Assembly: GCA_001600055.1 (NCBI GenBank)
Contig: BCIV01000002.1
Coordinates: forward strand, 562,287-626,286
Length of the DNA stretch: 64,000 nt
Source of the DNA: Filobasidium wieringae
Lineage: Eukaryota; Basidiomycota; Tremellomycetes; Filobasidiales; Filobasidiaceae
Reading direction: 5' to 3'
The translations under genes and the position numbers were made by a program. Shown piece after piece: positions 20,093-31,905 of this stretch (within the stretch, counting starts at the first letter, position 1; the number at the start of each line of letters is the position of its first letter). The notes beneath the pieces were generated by a model that searched no databases, was not told the origin of the DNA, and worked only from the letters and a program-made list of their open reading frames with translations.

Positions 20093-21211
20093 ATGAAGGA
20101 GCCATCTGATTGGAATATAGTGAGTAGCTCAGAGTCAATACAAATGGGTGGTCTTGACGCTGCCCTTCGCAGAATCTTAAAGGCTATACCCCAGCACCGC
20201 TGACAAGCAAGACCGACAAGCAGTAAGTCTGGATCGATTGAAGAGCAGGGGGTCCGGCGTTTCTGATTTTAAGCTCTGCATAGATATGAGCTGACGCTCG
20301 TTCACAGTAGCGAACTGAGCCCGTTGCGGAGACGAGAAATCTCCGAAATCTACTGGGCAAATATGACTAATTTGTGAGTCTCCCATGGTCACTCCTGAGA
20401 GGCTCTGTCTCACCGTCCGAGCGAGTAGAGTAGAGTGACAGGGACGACTCTTTTCTCTCCTTCGAAAGAGAAGGACGAAGAGCTATTCGACGAGGAACAA
20501 TGGTACCTGCTTGTGAAAAGTGGTTCTACAGCGGTTCAATGCGAAATCCCGCCAGAGGTAGCGCCTTCCCTTCTGGAGGCATACGCTGGATTGAGAATCA
20601 TCGAAGAGGATACCACAAAATCTATGAATTCTGGATACGATGAGGATAAGATTCCAGTTATCTACATGTGTGTCAAGCAGGACGCACTCAGGTTGGTCGA
20701 ATGCTGATCGCTTCGAAACTTGTCTTACACCTCAGCTATGAAATGCAAGTATCCTCACGCGCACAAGGAGCGGGACTAGGTAGAAGCCTAATGAATGAAG
20801 TCGAGCTCTTAACTCAAAGAGCAGGGCTGACAAAGATCGTTCTCACCTGCTTGAAAGGTAAGCCGTCTCTCTCCGTCGAATTGACTTCGGTTGTTGACAA
20901 AAGATGACGCACAGGAAACGTTCAGGGTCTACGGTTCTACCAGAAGTTTGGGTATGTCCGTATTAGTATCGCCGTATAAGATGACTGTCTGATCTTGAGC
21001 ATGACCTTAAAGCTACGCCCCAGATGAGATCGATCCTACCTATTCTTACCGCGTCTCGCTGCAAAAACGATTACTTCGCTCAAGAGGCAAAAAGGCCACC
21101 AAGGCTAGCTTGACAGTGAATGAAATTGACAAAGCTTGGATGGATGGAGATACTGAGGGAAACGATACGGCAGACTACCGGATCTTGAGTAAGGAGGTCA
21201 AGCAAGCTTGA
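20093..21211 (+). CDS. NAT4: N-alpha-acetyltransferase 40 (NatD/NAT4), histone-specific
   Basis: Seven exons (20093-20119, 20173-20222, 20311-20373, 20434-20691, 20736-20857, 20915-20951, 21013-21211) join in frame to 251 residues. Family features: LSPLRRREISEIYWANMTNL, then EKDEELFDEEQWYLLV, then the acetyl-CoA-binding GNAT core YEMQVSSRAQGAGLGRSLM (Q-x-x-G-x-G/A), KIVLTCLKGNVQGLRFYQKFGY and a late YRILSKEV. The YE.Q......G.GLG..LM signature and the Y-x-I-L-S-K ending are those of NatD, which acetylates the N-termini of histones H4 and H2A. Splice sites for exons 2-4 were chosen by frame. There is a polar insert of about 50 residues before the final strand. Confidence 0.87.
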
Positions 21212-21329
21212 TGCTAGTATAAACGCCGAGGAAATTCTCTTCCGCGTAGTATCTACCACACATCACCGTATCTTGTTACTTTGTACAATCCCATTGCAGA
21301 TATACAACCTTATCACTTGCAAGCTTGTT

Positions 21330-23004
21330 TTATACCATACGCGATCGATACGACGATGTTCGCTCCAACAAGATATCCGATGTAGTGAGACCATGGCCAG
21401 CAACCTTGAGCATTTTGTCTACGAAAAATAGGATCTCGAGATCAGCGATACCTTTCTCGGACAGAATCCAGTATCTGTATAAACCCGACTTACTCTTCAC
21501 CCTAGTCGAGTATAAAAACTCCGCAACCACCTCACCTTCTCTCATCATTCCCCCCGTGCCGCCCATCATGACCTGCCCGGCAAAGGCCGGATTGACTCCG
21601 GGACCCTGAACGGTAGCTCCTCCACCAGCAGCGAGTGCGTCTCTCCAATGCCTCCCTGCTCTCTCTGCCAAGACCTTTCGAGCGAGGTCGAGGTCCGCCA
21701 AGATGGGTATGAAGGGTTCGGTGTCCGATAACACGCTGGGTGTAGGGGAAGGGGAGGACCGGGTGTTTCGGTAGGTTATGGCAAGGGATGTTCCAGCAGG
21801 GAGAGGTTTTCGATTCGATCGACGTAGAGTGGGAAGGGAATCAGAAGGGTTGACGGATCCATCTTCATCCTTGATCTCCCCCGCTTCGCCCTCGTTTACG
21901 GCTAGATCTTTCCCGTCTTGCCCCTCGATCGTATCCACCTGCATCTCCACCTCCCCGGCTCCTTCCCGTCCTTCTTGCTCATGCTCCTTCTTCTCCCGCT
22001 TCCTCCGTTTGTCCTCCTCCTTCGCCATGATGATGCTCTCCTCGATGGCAGCAGCGATACTGGCAGCTGCCGTCGAACGTCTCTTAGCCATCCGGCCTTC
22101 CCTATCCATCGGCGAGGAGACTTGGTGAGGAGCTCTGGTTGGGTTTGACGGGCGCGCGGGGGGAGGGTACATGTGAGGAAGAGGACCGGGGAGCATTGTC
22201 ATGATTGGTTCAGGTTCATCTATGAACAACATCCGGGCTATAGGGAATCCGAGTCAGATACCGCAATGACGATCGGACAACCAAATAGACTCACGGTCTG
22301 TCGATTTGACGTTGATATCCCAAACGGAATGTATACTGCCATGGCCGAATTTAGGTAAGGCGTTGTTCCTCTCTAGATATTCTGCAACGGTTTCGTCGTC
22401 AAAGGCAGTAAAGTCCAACTAGCAAATAGAAAGCGAGGGAACAAGAGAGAGTAGAACAATGTCAGAAACGGACTGCCATACAATGAGATGTGAGAAGCAA
22501 ACTGACTTGTGGATGGATGTCTTCCGGATTCACTCCAGCTCCAGGCCCAACCATCAATCCGTTCCGCATATCGTCACTCCCGATATGTCCTTGAACCACA
22601 TTCGATCCCTGTCCTACCCCCGGCTGAGTTCCTCTTCTCGAACTAGTCTCCGCTTCCGCTAGAGCGCTATCTTTTCGTCTCTTCGTTCCTCTTCGGGAGG
22701 AACTGGCAGAAGCTAGACCATTGGGATCTACCTGCTGGTCGTAGGGTTGGGGAGGATTGGGGTCGTAGGAAGATTGAGAAGGGTCTGTGAAGCCTGGATG
22801 CCGGAATTCGGCTAGGGATGGACGGTGTGATCTGCGGGACGAGTCTGTCGGGTCCATGTATGATTGATGATGATTGTGTGAGCTATTTGGCGGTAGTTGT
22901 TGTTGCATCGTGTGGGGATGTAGGAATTGTCGATAGTGGAAGCTGCGATGTCGAACGAGAATAGGTTGAACGTCTAATCTACCAAACACCTTGCTCATTT
23001 GCAT
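21330..23004 (-). CDS. Unassigned nuclear-looking protein
   Basis: At least three exons. The first (about 22507-23004) encodes a His/Gln/Ser-rich low-complexity region with a basic cluster RRGTKRRKDS. The second (about 22293-22421) encodes LDFTAFDDETVAEYLERNN and IHSVWDINVKSTD. The third begins PRMLFIDEPEPIMTMLPG, then a basic helix (EEDKRRKREKK), an acidic stretch, LRRSNRKPLPAGTSLAITY and a C-terminal part ending near 21330. Basic clusters and low complexity suggest a nuclear protein. I do not recognise the family. The start may be the ATG at 23004 or a later one (about 22910), and the last 60 codons could contain another intron. Confidence 0.6.
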
Positions 23005-23291
23005 CCGCCACTAGCAGTTGTCAACACGCACTCACCACATGTCCAGGTAGAAGCGCAAAACGGTCATTACGTAACGCTCAACCGAGTGTAAGCGCACATT
23101 CACGGCTCTCGACCTCATTCTCAGATCGTTGTTGCTCTCAAAGTTCCAAATTCCATGACTCCTATTTCAATCTCGAACACTCAAACACTCATCAGACAGC
23201 TCATATAACTACTCCACACCTCATCGAGTAGAGGGACATCTGATCTGGAAGATACATGTGCTGAACCCTGATAGCAACAACACCTTCAACA

Positions 23292-26200
23292 ATGACATCA
23301 GTCGTGTTGAGCGAGGATGTTTGGTTGACGTTCGTATTCTCCTTTCTCCTCGACTTATGTATTAGTATTGCTATAACACTCATTCTTCCATTTCATTTTT
23401 GATAGCTCCTTGCAAGAACTTCAAAAATCCATTCAAGATCCTAAATACCGAAGAGATCTTACTTCTACCACCCTCTCCCTCTTACTTCGTTCTCATCTAG
23501 ACCACCTGAAAGATCCATTCCAACCCTTTCCCTCACCCTCTGCCGCATCCAAGCACAAAGTACAAAACGGAGGTCGAATAGGGATTCCAGGGAGCAAGGA
23601 TGATTCAGGAAAAATCATCGAGGTCGAGGTGAAGGAGGGGGAAAAGGGGTTCGCCCTGGATCTCAGCGAGAGACTGGGAATCGATGAAGTCGAAGCCCTG
23701 ATCATGGTCATCAAGTTCAACCGGGAAGAATCCAATTTCACTATCGGGAATGAATCTTCTTCCGGCTCCCGCAAACCAACAACGAACGGGATTACGACAG
23801 AAGCTACCTTGAACCAGCTAACACGATATTATCAATCCGAATGCCTCGCTCTCTCTCAACTCGTCACTACCATCATCTTCCGTGCAGCCGGTACGATCAA
23901 TCACGACCCGATGGAGGACCTGATCAATGAACAAGACACCCAGACGGTCATGCCCATCGGAACGAAAGCCAAGAAACTCGATTTCCTCGCAGAAGAGGTA
24001 TTAGGGCAATTGGTCGGTTCCATCGGGAATGATCTGGTTCAGTGGTTGTTCTCTGCTTTCGCTAGAGCGGCACATCAGGCGGTCCATTACAAACATGGAA
24101 AGGAGATGGCAAAGACCTGGGCACTGCATTATTTGAAATTACAAGTTGCCTTTCTGGAAGCCTTGTTCCAGGCCGTTTTCTGGGGAATGGCTAGGATGAA
24201 CGCAGATACCGCTGTAGGATTGATTCAGGGGATCTTTGGATCCACTTTCGGTAGCCAACAAGCGAATGCGAGGTTTGTAGAGAGTCAGAATTTGGTCGAG
24301 GCTGGGTATTGGTTGGAGAAGATCGAAACGCTACTCGGGTTGCTCGCTCTAGAAACACTAGGATTATCGGGGATCTCTAGAGGAAATCTCGTCCCTATCG
24401 ATCTTTGGGATCAGAGAGATTCCACACCGAAATCGGAACAAGTCATGACTCAGAGCAAAGAAGCCATCGCCATCATCCACGAAACGATCGGTACCGCAAC
24501 TCAAGAGACTCTGAATCGAAACCCATTCCCCCTCGTCCTCCTCGCCTGGTCATTTATCCTCTCCCGAATACATCCCGAAGCCCTTCCTCAAAACCAAGTG
24601 GGCGAGGTGGATTCGTATACCGGGGAGATGGCTACTCCTGTATGGCAGACCGTGGCATCCATAGCGCTTGCGGGGGAGAACAAGTTGTTTCCCAAATGGC
24701 AGGCGATCTTGAAGGGGAGAGGCTTTTGGAAGGACGAGACGGGGGAGGTAGGGGACGACTATGTGGTTAGTTATAAGGATACGATGAATTGTGAGTCCAT
24801 CAAGATCGCTGCTGGCGAAAGGATATTATACTGAATGATCTTTCGTTCTAACGTCATTCGATAGGTCTGATGGTCGGTTTGAGTACCGCCATTCGACCGT
24901 CTGCCATTCAAGAATACACCCAGCTCGCGGGAGTCTTTACCTCGTTGTATGGTGAGGGTTCGGCAGATGCTGTATCCTCTGTTTGTGGCGACTTTTGGAG
25001 AAACTCGGCAAGCGATGGACGAAGGGAGGTCTTGGAAAGTGCCGCTTTCCCCTTGTTCCCTACCACTCTAGTTGAACTCTTGGCAGCGCTTAGTGGAGCG
25101 GGAACTGGACCGGCCGTTTCTCCTGACAGTCTGGAGATCTCTGGACCGGACGCTGCTAGACCGCCGTTTGATTACTTCGTTGATCTGAATGAGATCACGC
25201 TCTTGTTCAAGGAACCTAGTGATAGTTACACAAGGGAGCTGAAGGGTCAAACGGTCTTCATCACGCTTAGCAAGGATTTAGCCTTACCGAGTGGTCAGGT
25301 CCTTCCTGCCAAATCTCAAGGAACGCTTGTCAGCCGATCAGGGGAAGATACGATGGCCGTCAAGTGGTCTGTGGAGCTGTCTGGATGGCTGCTGTTGATC
25401 TCATTGATGACTTCGGCAGTACAGGCTGGTGGCGACCCTTCAGCTAACCCTTGGTCTCGATTTGTCGATACTTCCGATATGGCCGGGATCGTAGCGGCTG
25501 GCTTGAGATTCATTCACAACATCTTGTCGCTCGACCCTGAGTTGGCCAGCCAGCTCGTACAATCGGAAGATCTTTCAGCTTCGTTGTCAAGGGCAGCCAA
25601 GTCTGGTCAAGCCGATTTGCTGGCGATCGCTTTTACGCTTCTCGATCGATCCTTCGTCAACAGGTTAGATGGATCTTGGAGAGAAGCAGTCTCCCTAGCA
25701 ATGTCCATCATCACCGTGCTCTTGCCCCGATTACCGCAACGAATATGGTCCGAGCTGAGATCTAGCGGGTTCTTTGCTTTCCCTCGACAAGATGACATGA
25801 CAATCAAGATGATTATCGATCGGGACTTGCAAACGGGAGAATACAGCTCCACTATTCACGCGCTCAATCTTATCCTGAAGCTGGCCCAGCACGTACAGCT
25901 AGGACAGTTCCAAATCGATCCCCAAGTCGTCCATAACCGCTCGAATACCCTTGCGAATACCATCCGCTTCCTCCATCAAAACGTTTGGTCTCGATATAGG
26001 ACGTGGAGCTATACCAAAATCGGCCAAAAGGCCCAGATCGCGTCGACCCTGTTCAAGATTTATACATCCGTCCTACAAAACCCTACCGCATCCATCCAAA
26101 ACAGCCAATTCCCTCTCCATACGCTCAACTCTGCTGTTATGCAGAGCATCGTGTACACCTCTTCCGACTTTGATTTGCGGCCGTTGCTCGACGTTATCCA

Positions 26201-29200
26201 TTCTCCTCTACACGGAAGTGTCGGCAGTAAGAGCTTGCCTGTCGATCGCCTTCGCCTTGAACAATCTTTGTGTGCCGCTCTTCAGCTTGCATACCAAATC
26301 GTCGTTGCGGGGCAAGGTCTGCAAAACGATATGGGCTTGTTATCCATTATCGCCAATCGTACGGCTGAAAGCGGAGGGAGCGACCAAACGCATGTCATCG
26401 AAGCGATCTTTGAAATCGCCGTATCGCCATATCTCGACGATGAAACCGCGATGGCTGCTTTGCGGCTGCTGCATATCCTGATCATACAGTCCAGCTCTAC
26501 CGAATCGACGTTCAGCTTGATGTCTTGTTTGGGCTCTCCTCATATCACCAGCGCTCGTTTGGTAGATCTACTTGCGAAAGGGGCGAGATCTCCAGAGGTC
26601 CAGGATGCTGCGTGGCAAGTCGTCCGAGTGATGGCAGAGAATCAACCTGCCCTCGCCCGATTCTGTTTGAAGGTTGACAAAGAAGACAAGGTTGAGAGAT
26701 CCACAGCACTCAACGTAGCTATCGCTTCAATCTTAGCTTGGGATCAGCCAGTTTCGCACGACTCCAGGCTGCTCAACCGGTCTATCGGCCTTTTACAAGA
26801 CCTCTATAGCTTCCACTCTGACTTGGTTGTCGCATTAGGTATCGCCGAAGATGAAGCTCTATGGACTGCCGTACGAAATCTTGCAATGGAACTGCAATTG
26901 AAACCGAAGTCCATCGATAATCAAATGCTTGCCAGTGGGGAAGAACGAGACTTGGACTCGCTGGATGCCTACATTCAGCACTGCTATCGTAGAGGCGCGA
27001 AAGCTATTGCCATCCGGTTACTACAGACTATCTTGGACAAATCCTTGACGTCTCAGACGCAGGACCGAGCGGATGCGAAGAGCGCTCTGAAATTACTCAG
27101 CTCCGGCGAGGAATTTGCCAGATTCCTGGCCGACTCGACTTCCAGCGCTTTCGATCCCGTTCTACGATCACAACAAGCAGCTCTGATCCAGACTGTCTTA
27201 CCAGCGGAGCAGATCGCGTACCTTCAAAGCCCTTCGCCGAGATCGGTGCGACGTTACGGAGATCAATATTTATTTGGTAAGTGACGTAGTGATCGTTTGT
27301 AGTGATCGTTTATCAAAGTTTTTGCTGACCTATTATATCCGCAGACACGAACGTTCTCGAAAGCATATTTGATTTAAGCCCACTGGAAAACATTGCATTG
27401 GTCACTTGCTTTCGTATGATTAGTGTTAACGAGTCTGCTACTGCCACGGACGCCGATGTTGCAGCTTCAGCTGCTTTGCTAGCCCAATCTACCATTGATT
27501 TCGCTCACGAAATTGATGTTGCTGCTACTGCAGCTTCTGCCTTCTGCGCTTACATCGCCCCTGTCTCAGAAGAGAGCCGAGAGGGAGAGTTTGCGGTGAA
27601 ACTCCAGATGGAACGGTACCAACTCATGCAAACTTTGATGGAAACGACGTGGGTTGCAGGCTGGCGGCCCGATGAAGTTTGGATCAGGAAGACGATCCAA
27701 CCTTTATCATGCTTGCTGAATTCCGCGTCGTTCCCTCTGAACGAACCATTTGCCTCGCACACAATTCCAGCGTATTATCGACCTCTGATCAACGTTCTTA
27801 CGATATACATCCGGTATACACGAGTATTAGAAAGCTCGAAGAATCTGAACTTCGAGCTTGAAGACTTGTGGCAATCGGTCGTACCTGCTATAGTGCAACT
27901 CCTGGACGACATACTGACCGCCGTCCAAGCCAATGCAAATGAGCTGTATATCAATGACTTGGATCACGTAGTCTCCGTTATTGGCGGATTAGCGTCTACC
28001 GGAATCGGTAAAGAACTATGCTTCCAGCACCTGGAGCACCGCGGATTAGTATTACGAAGCTGCGAAATGCTGTCGTTGACAAACATCATGGACTCGAGTG
28101 TTCTCAAGAGTCTGACTCGTTTGCATTGGGCACTGTCGCAATCGATTGCTGGAGCTGAGAAATTGTCGTCTCACGGAGTCCTCCGTGGCTATGCTGGCAC
28201 CGTACTACTACAGAACCTCTCGATTCGCCCGCAGGCGATTCAGGAGCAACTGAACTCTGAAGTAATATGGACGACCATGCTTTCAGTCGCAAGGAGTCTC
28301 CTTCGCAAACTTCCCCATACCGTCGAATATGTCTCGACAGAGATACTTCCTTTCGTTGACACTATGCATCGACGGATTCAAACAGCTTTGGCTTGGAATC
28401 TTGAAACCGAATCTTTATTGGTACAGCTGGCGGAGGTACACTCGATCCTTGAGATCCTCTTACACATTGCGCGTGAAGTCGAAGTCGATCTCGCACTCTC
28501 AAAGCAGTTGTTGCATCGATACTGCCAACCTGTGTTAGCATTCCTTCTGAACGCTACCTCTGCTCTTGCTCGACCCAAGGTCATCAAGACCAAGGTTGCG
28601 CAAAAATTGGCGATTAACGGAGAGGACGTTGACATGGTGGAGACCGATACCTCCAATGCCACATCAGCTGCGTATGACAGCGTCATACAGGCTCTCTTGA
28701 TCACGTCGTTCTCTTCCGTGACTTTGTTATCTGAATGGATGTCTATATCGACGATATTCAGCAGGAGTTCTAGTGGATTCGTTAACAGTCCGACTAGACT
28801 GCCTTCAGTGAGTCTTGTGTATTTCATAATTCTGATACGTGAACTAAGCGGGATCTGCGTGAAGGTATCAACGCATATGACAGCCTCGCGTATTCTGGTG
28901 GAATACGCAAATTGCCTCATGGAAATAGACATCCAGCTGATATCCCAGTTAGATACACGTCGATCTATCCTACCAGAATTCACTGCAAGCTGGCCCGCTG
29001 TTTCTGAAGAGAAGATTGACATCGTTCGAAACCAAGCGCTGGAAACGACTCTTTTGGTCGCCAGTGTTCAAACTGCTGGTGTATATCTTGCTGATAAGGC
29101 GAGTGAATCCGGCGAGAAGCAGGAGAATGAGAAGGGTCTTCTCTCGAAAGGGAGCGTATCAAAAAAGAAGAACCTTGATAGGCGGCAAGGGAAGCAAGAT

Positions 29201-29378
29201 CTTCGGGTAAGCGCTCATTTCGACCTTCAGAATAGCTCAATACTGATAAAGCGATCATCATGAAAAGGATGTCGTGGATTGCGTAAAACGTTTCCGTGAC
29301 GACGAAGCATTGACCGCGATCTGTACCGTCTGCTACATCTACCTCGAAACGCGCTGCGGGAACCTTTCCGACATATGA
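23292..29378 (+). CDS. NUP192: Nucleoporin Nup192/Nup205
   Basis: Five exons (23292-23329, 23406-24790, 24865-27276, 27345-29206, 29268-29378) join to 1935 residues, within the size range of Nup192/Nup205. The protein is almost entirely alpha-helical with Leu-rich solenoid repeats. Recognisable stretches include LQVAFLEALFQAVFWGMAR near residue 270, AIRPSAIQEYTQLAGVFTSL and FDYFVDLNEITLLFKEP-like text in the middle. It is a scaffold of the inner ring of the nuclear pore complex. The first coding exon is only 38 nt; the start ATG at 23292 was chosen because it joins in frame to the long exon. The final acceptor (AAAAG) is unusual, so the last 37 residues are less certain. Confidence 0.87.
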
Positions 29379-29460
29379 AACCGACACGACCGACTATGGA
29401 TGATATGGAATATAACAAGAGAATCATGTGTGTATGTAAACCCTAACCACCACGGAGGCT

Positions 29461-30128
29461 CTACTTCTTCGCTGGGGCTGGTGCTGTGCCGTTTGCGGCC
29501 GCTAGTTCTGCTGCGGCTTGTTTGGCCTGTTTTGAGATCAATAGTATCGTTGTAGCAAACATAAATCATTGACGTGACATTGTGTGGATCGCAAAGCGGA
29601 ATACAGGACAACAATGATCAGATTCTCATAACATATGAGGAGGATTGAGAACTATTGACTTACAGCGATTCTAAGGAGAGCGGAGGAACAAGGAGATTTG
29701 AATCAGCACAACCGGACAGGATGAGGAGTCCTCCTAGATAACGACGCCAGCATCGAAAAGGTCCGATTTAGGGCTGATTTTTGACTCACTTGGCTTTCAA
29801 GGCGTTAGCTTGTCTGAGCGGAGAAGGTCAGCAGCAGGACAAGATATATTCGAGAGATGTCGACTTACTCTTCTAACCGCTTCTTGGGGTCACCAGTCTG
29901 CTTCTTCTTCGCACCGTCCTTTCTATAGAACGCGAACATGATCAGCCTGTCGTCCTGCCGATTCCTAGCTCGTCCGTCCGTGCTCTTGGCTGGCTGGAGC
30001 TGCTATAGCGAGAGTCACTTACGCCTTCTCGTTCTTTTCCCTTGCCTTATCCCTCTGGTTACCACCTGCTCTCCGACAATCAGCTCGTTTCGCATAGCCA
30101 CAGAAGGGCAAGTCCACTTACGAGCCAT
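29461..30128 (-). CDS. SERF/4F5-family small basic protein
   Basis: Six exons (30122-30128, 30023-30065, 29869-29922, 29790-29813, 29664-29670, 29461-29526) give 66 residues. The start MARGNQRDKAREKNEKA is the 4F5/SERF signature. The middle is Lys-rich (GAKKKQTGDPKKRLEEQ) and the end is Ala-rich. SERF proteins are small charged RNA- and amyloid-binding proteins. Exon 1 has 7 coding bases (ATGGCTC) and exon 5 is a 7-base internal micro-exon (AATCGCT) with good splice signals on both sides. The frame closes exactly only when both are used. The gene lies head to head with TMA7. Confidence 0.85.
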
Positions 30129-30397
30129 GACTGCTTTATTCTATGCTGAGAGGGTATATGTAGATGCTGATGGAGCAGTTCTATTACAGATAATCAAGTC
30201 GATGTTGTGCTGCTATTGACTTTGTCGAGGTCGCGTTCTGAACCACGCGGAGATCGACCGAAATTATTCGGACTAGAGAATCAGGCTGGGGGTGGGACTG
30301 GGTGAGCAGGCAGGTCTAAGAATGACGAGCTCATTCTTGTATTCTATTCTCGCCCTCTTGTCGATATCGTATAAACTTCATATCTATCTTAATCAAT
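30129..30397. promoter_or_regulatory. Shared promoter region SERF / TMA7
   Basis: 269 bp separate the start codons of two small divergent genes whose products both act around RNA or ribosomes in other eukaryotes. The arrangement could allow co-expression, which is inference. No specific motif is recognised. Confidence 0.4.
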
Positions 30398-30939
30398 ATG
30401 TCTGGACGTCAAGGTGAGCAATCTGTTTCGACGCTTCCTGTTGAGATCGGGAATTAACTCGATCTGTTCTTGTATCATAGGAGGTAAAGTCAGTATCGAG
30501 TATCAGATTGTATCGCCAGGCTACCACTCACAAGATGCTTTTCATGTTGACAGTTGAAGCCCCTCAAGGCAGCTAAGAAGGAGAAGGTGTAAGTCTCCCT
30601 ATGGGTCTGTTACCAATCGCAAGTGTGATTGACCATTCTGAAACGTTATAATTTTCCAGCGAGCTCGACGATGTGAGCCTCCTAGACTCGACATCGCTTT
30701 TCACGGTCGCTCATTCGTTATCTTTTGTTTCGTACAGGATGATCTCGCTTTCAAGGAGAGGCAGAAGAAGGAAGCTGCCGAGCTTAAGGCTGCCGCTGTT
30801 AAGGCCGGACAGAAGGGACCATTGAGTGGAGGTGGAATCAAGAAGTAAGTGCCGAGCTTGAATGATGCGGTTCGACCACTATCGAGATCGAGGGGTGGCT
30901 TATACAAATATCTCTCTCCACAGGTCTGGAAAGAAGTAA
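30398..30939 (+). CDS. TMA7: Translation machinery-associated protein 7 (TMA7)
   Basis: Six exons (30398-30413, 30481-30488, 30554-30588, 30660-30672, 30738-30844, 30924-30939) join to exactly 64 residues, the usual length of TMA7/CCDC72. The protein begins MSGRQGGKLKPLKAAKKEK, continues DDDLAFKERQKKEAAELKAA and ends GPLSGGGIKKSGKK; the last motif is diagnostic. TMA7 associates with ribosomes. The coding sequence is 195 nt spread over 542 bp; exon 2 is an 8-base micro-exon and exon 4 has 13 bases. Confidence 0.93.
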
Positions 30940-31905
30940 ATCAGGCGTTACTTCTGACCCTCGTTTCTTATTTCGGGAATGCTTGTATTTGGGAGAGCGC
31001 GATGGCATGGGAATTTCTTCGCCTTTGAAATGGTTGAAAGCTTTGGTCGAAGACGTACCACTCTCACATGATACGGGATAGGCTTTTGCGAACTCGAACT
31101 GGGATTGGCAGCTGATCCGCTTTGTTTGTTGCCATGATCGCATGCGAACTCGATAACTTTGCGGCAGACTCGCTGCAAGCGATGAGGCCTCGATCTTCGA
31201 TCAATTAAGGCTGTCGCTTGATCTGCCACGATTTGTGCGTGGATCTTCACGACATTGTGAAGATGATTCAGTCCCCAACGCTCGGATCGATTGCCGTGGA
31301 TCTTAGCGGGAACTGTTGGGAATTTATTGCGAACAAACCTCGCGACGAACGGTAAAGCCGCTTCAATCCCGGTTGCTGCTACTTCGTCACATTCTTCAAG
31401 AATTTGACTTGGTCTGACTGGCCTTCCTGGACGAGTATTGCTACGGTCCGCAGGGAGTCATAAAAGCATGGTGAGAAGCACAATACGGGATTCACGCCCA
31501 ATCAATTAGCGTTCTGCGTCCAGTCAATCCCGAATGGGTGCGCTTCCTCGAATACAGTGTTCACATTCCAGCCCTTTTCTAACCCTTTCCGAGAAGCAAG
31601 AGGAGAATAGAATCAGCGGTGCATCTCGGCAGGTTTGTTACAGGCTTACCACTAGCGGTATATCTGATGGAAATCCAGGAACATAAGCAGTTTACAACAT
31701 GTCCGTGTTTCATGCATAAGGATATGCATTCTCGACGTTGTTTACGAAGTGACTTCCCTTTCAACGTTCAGCCTAAGCTATCCCATTCCTTGATCACCGT
31801 TTCATTTAGAAGTATACGCAATGCAAGTTGTCTGTGCAGCCTTGCCCAGCTCTACAAAGCCTCCCATCACAAGGATCCACCCTCTCCACAGTGAAAGAGA
31901 TCTCG
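30940..31905. other. Intergenic region, about 970 bp
   Basis: Between TMA7 and the next gene on the same strand. Frames on both strands are open for 60-100 codons but lack any domain pattern. No repeat recognised. Confidence 0.4.

Noticed and set aside
30838..31250. Two open minus-strand frames of about 100 codons after TMA7
   Set aside because: They partly overlap the antisense of TMA7 exons and show no family features.
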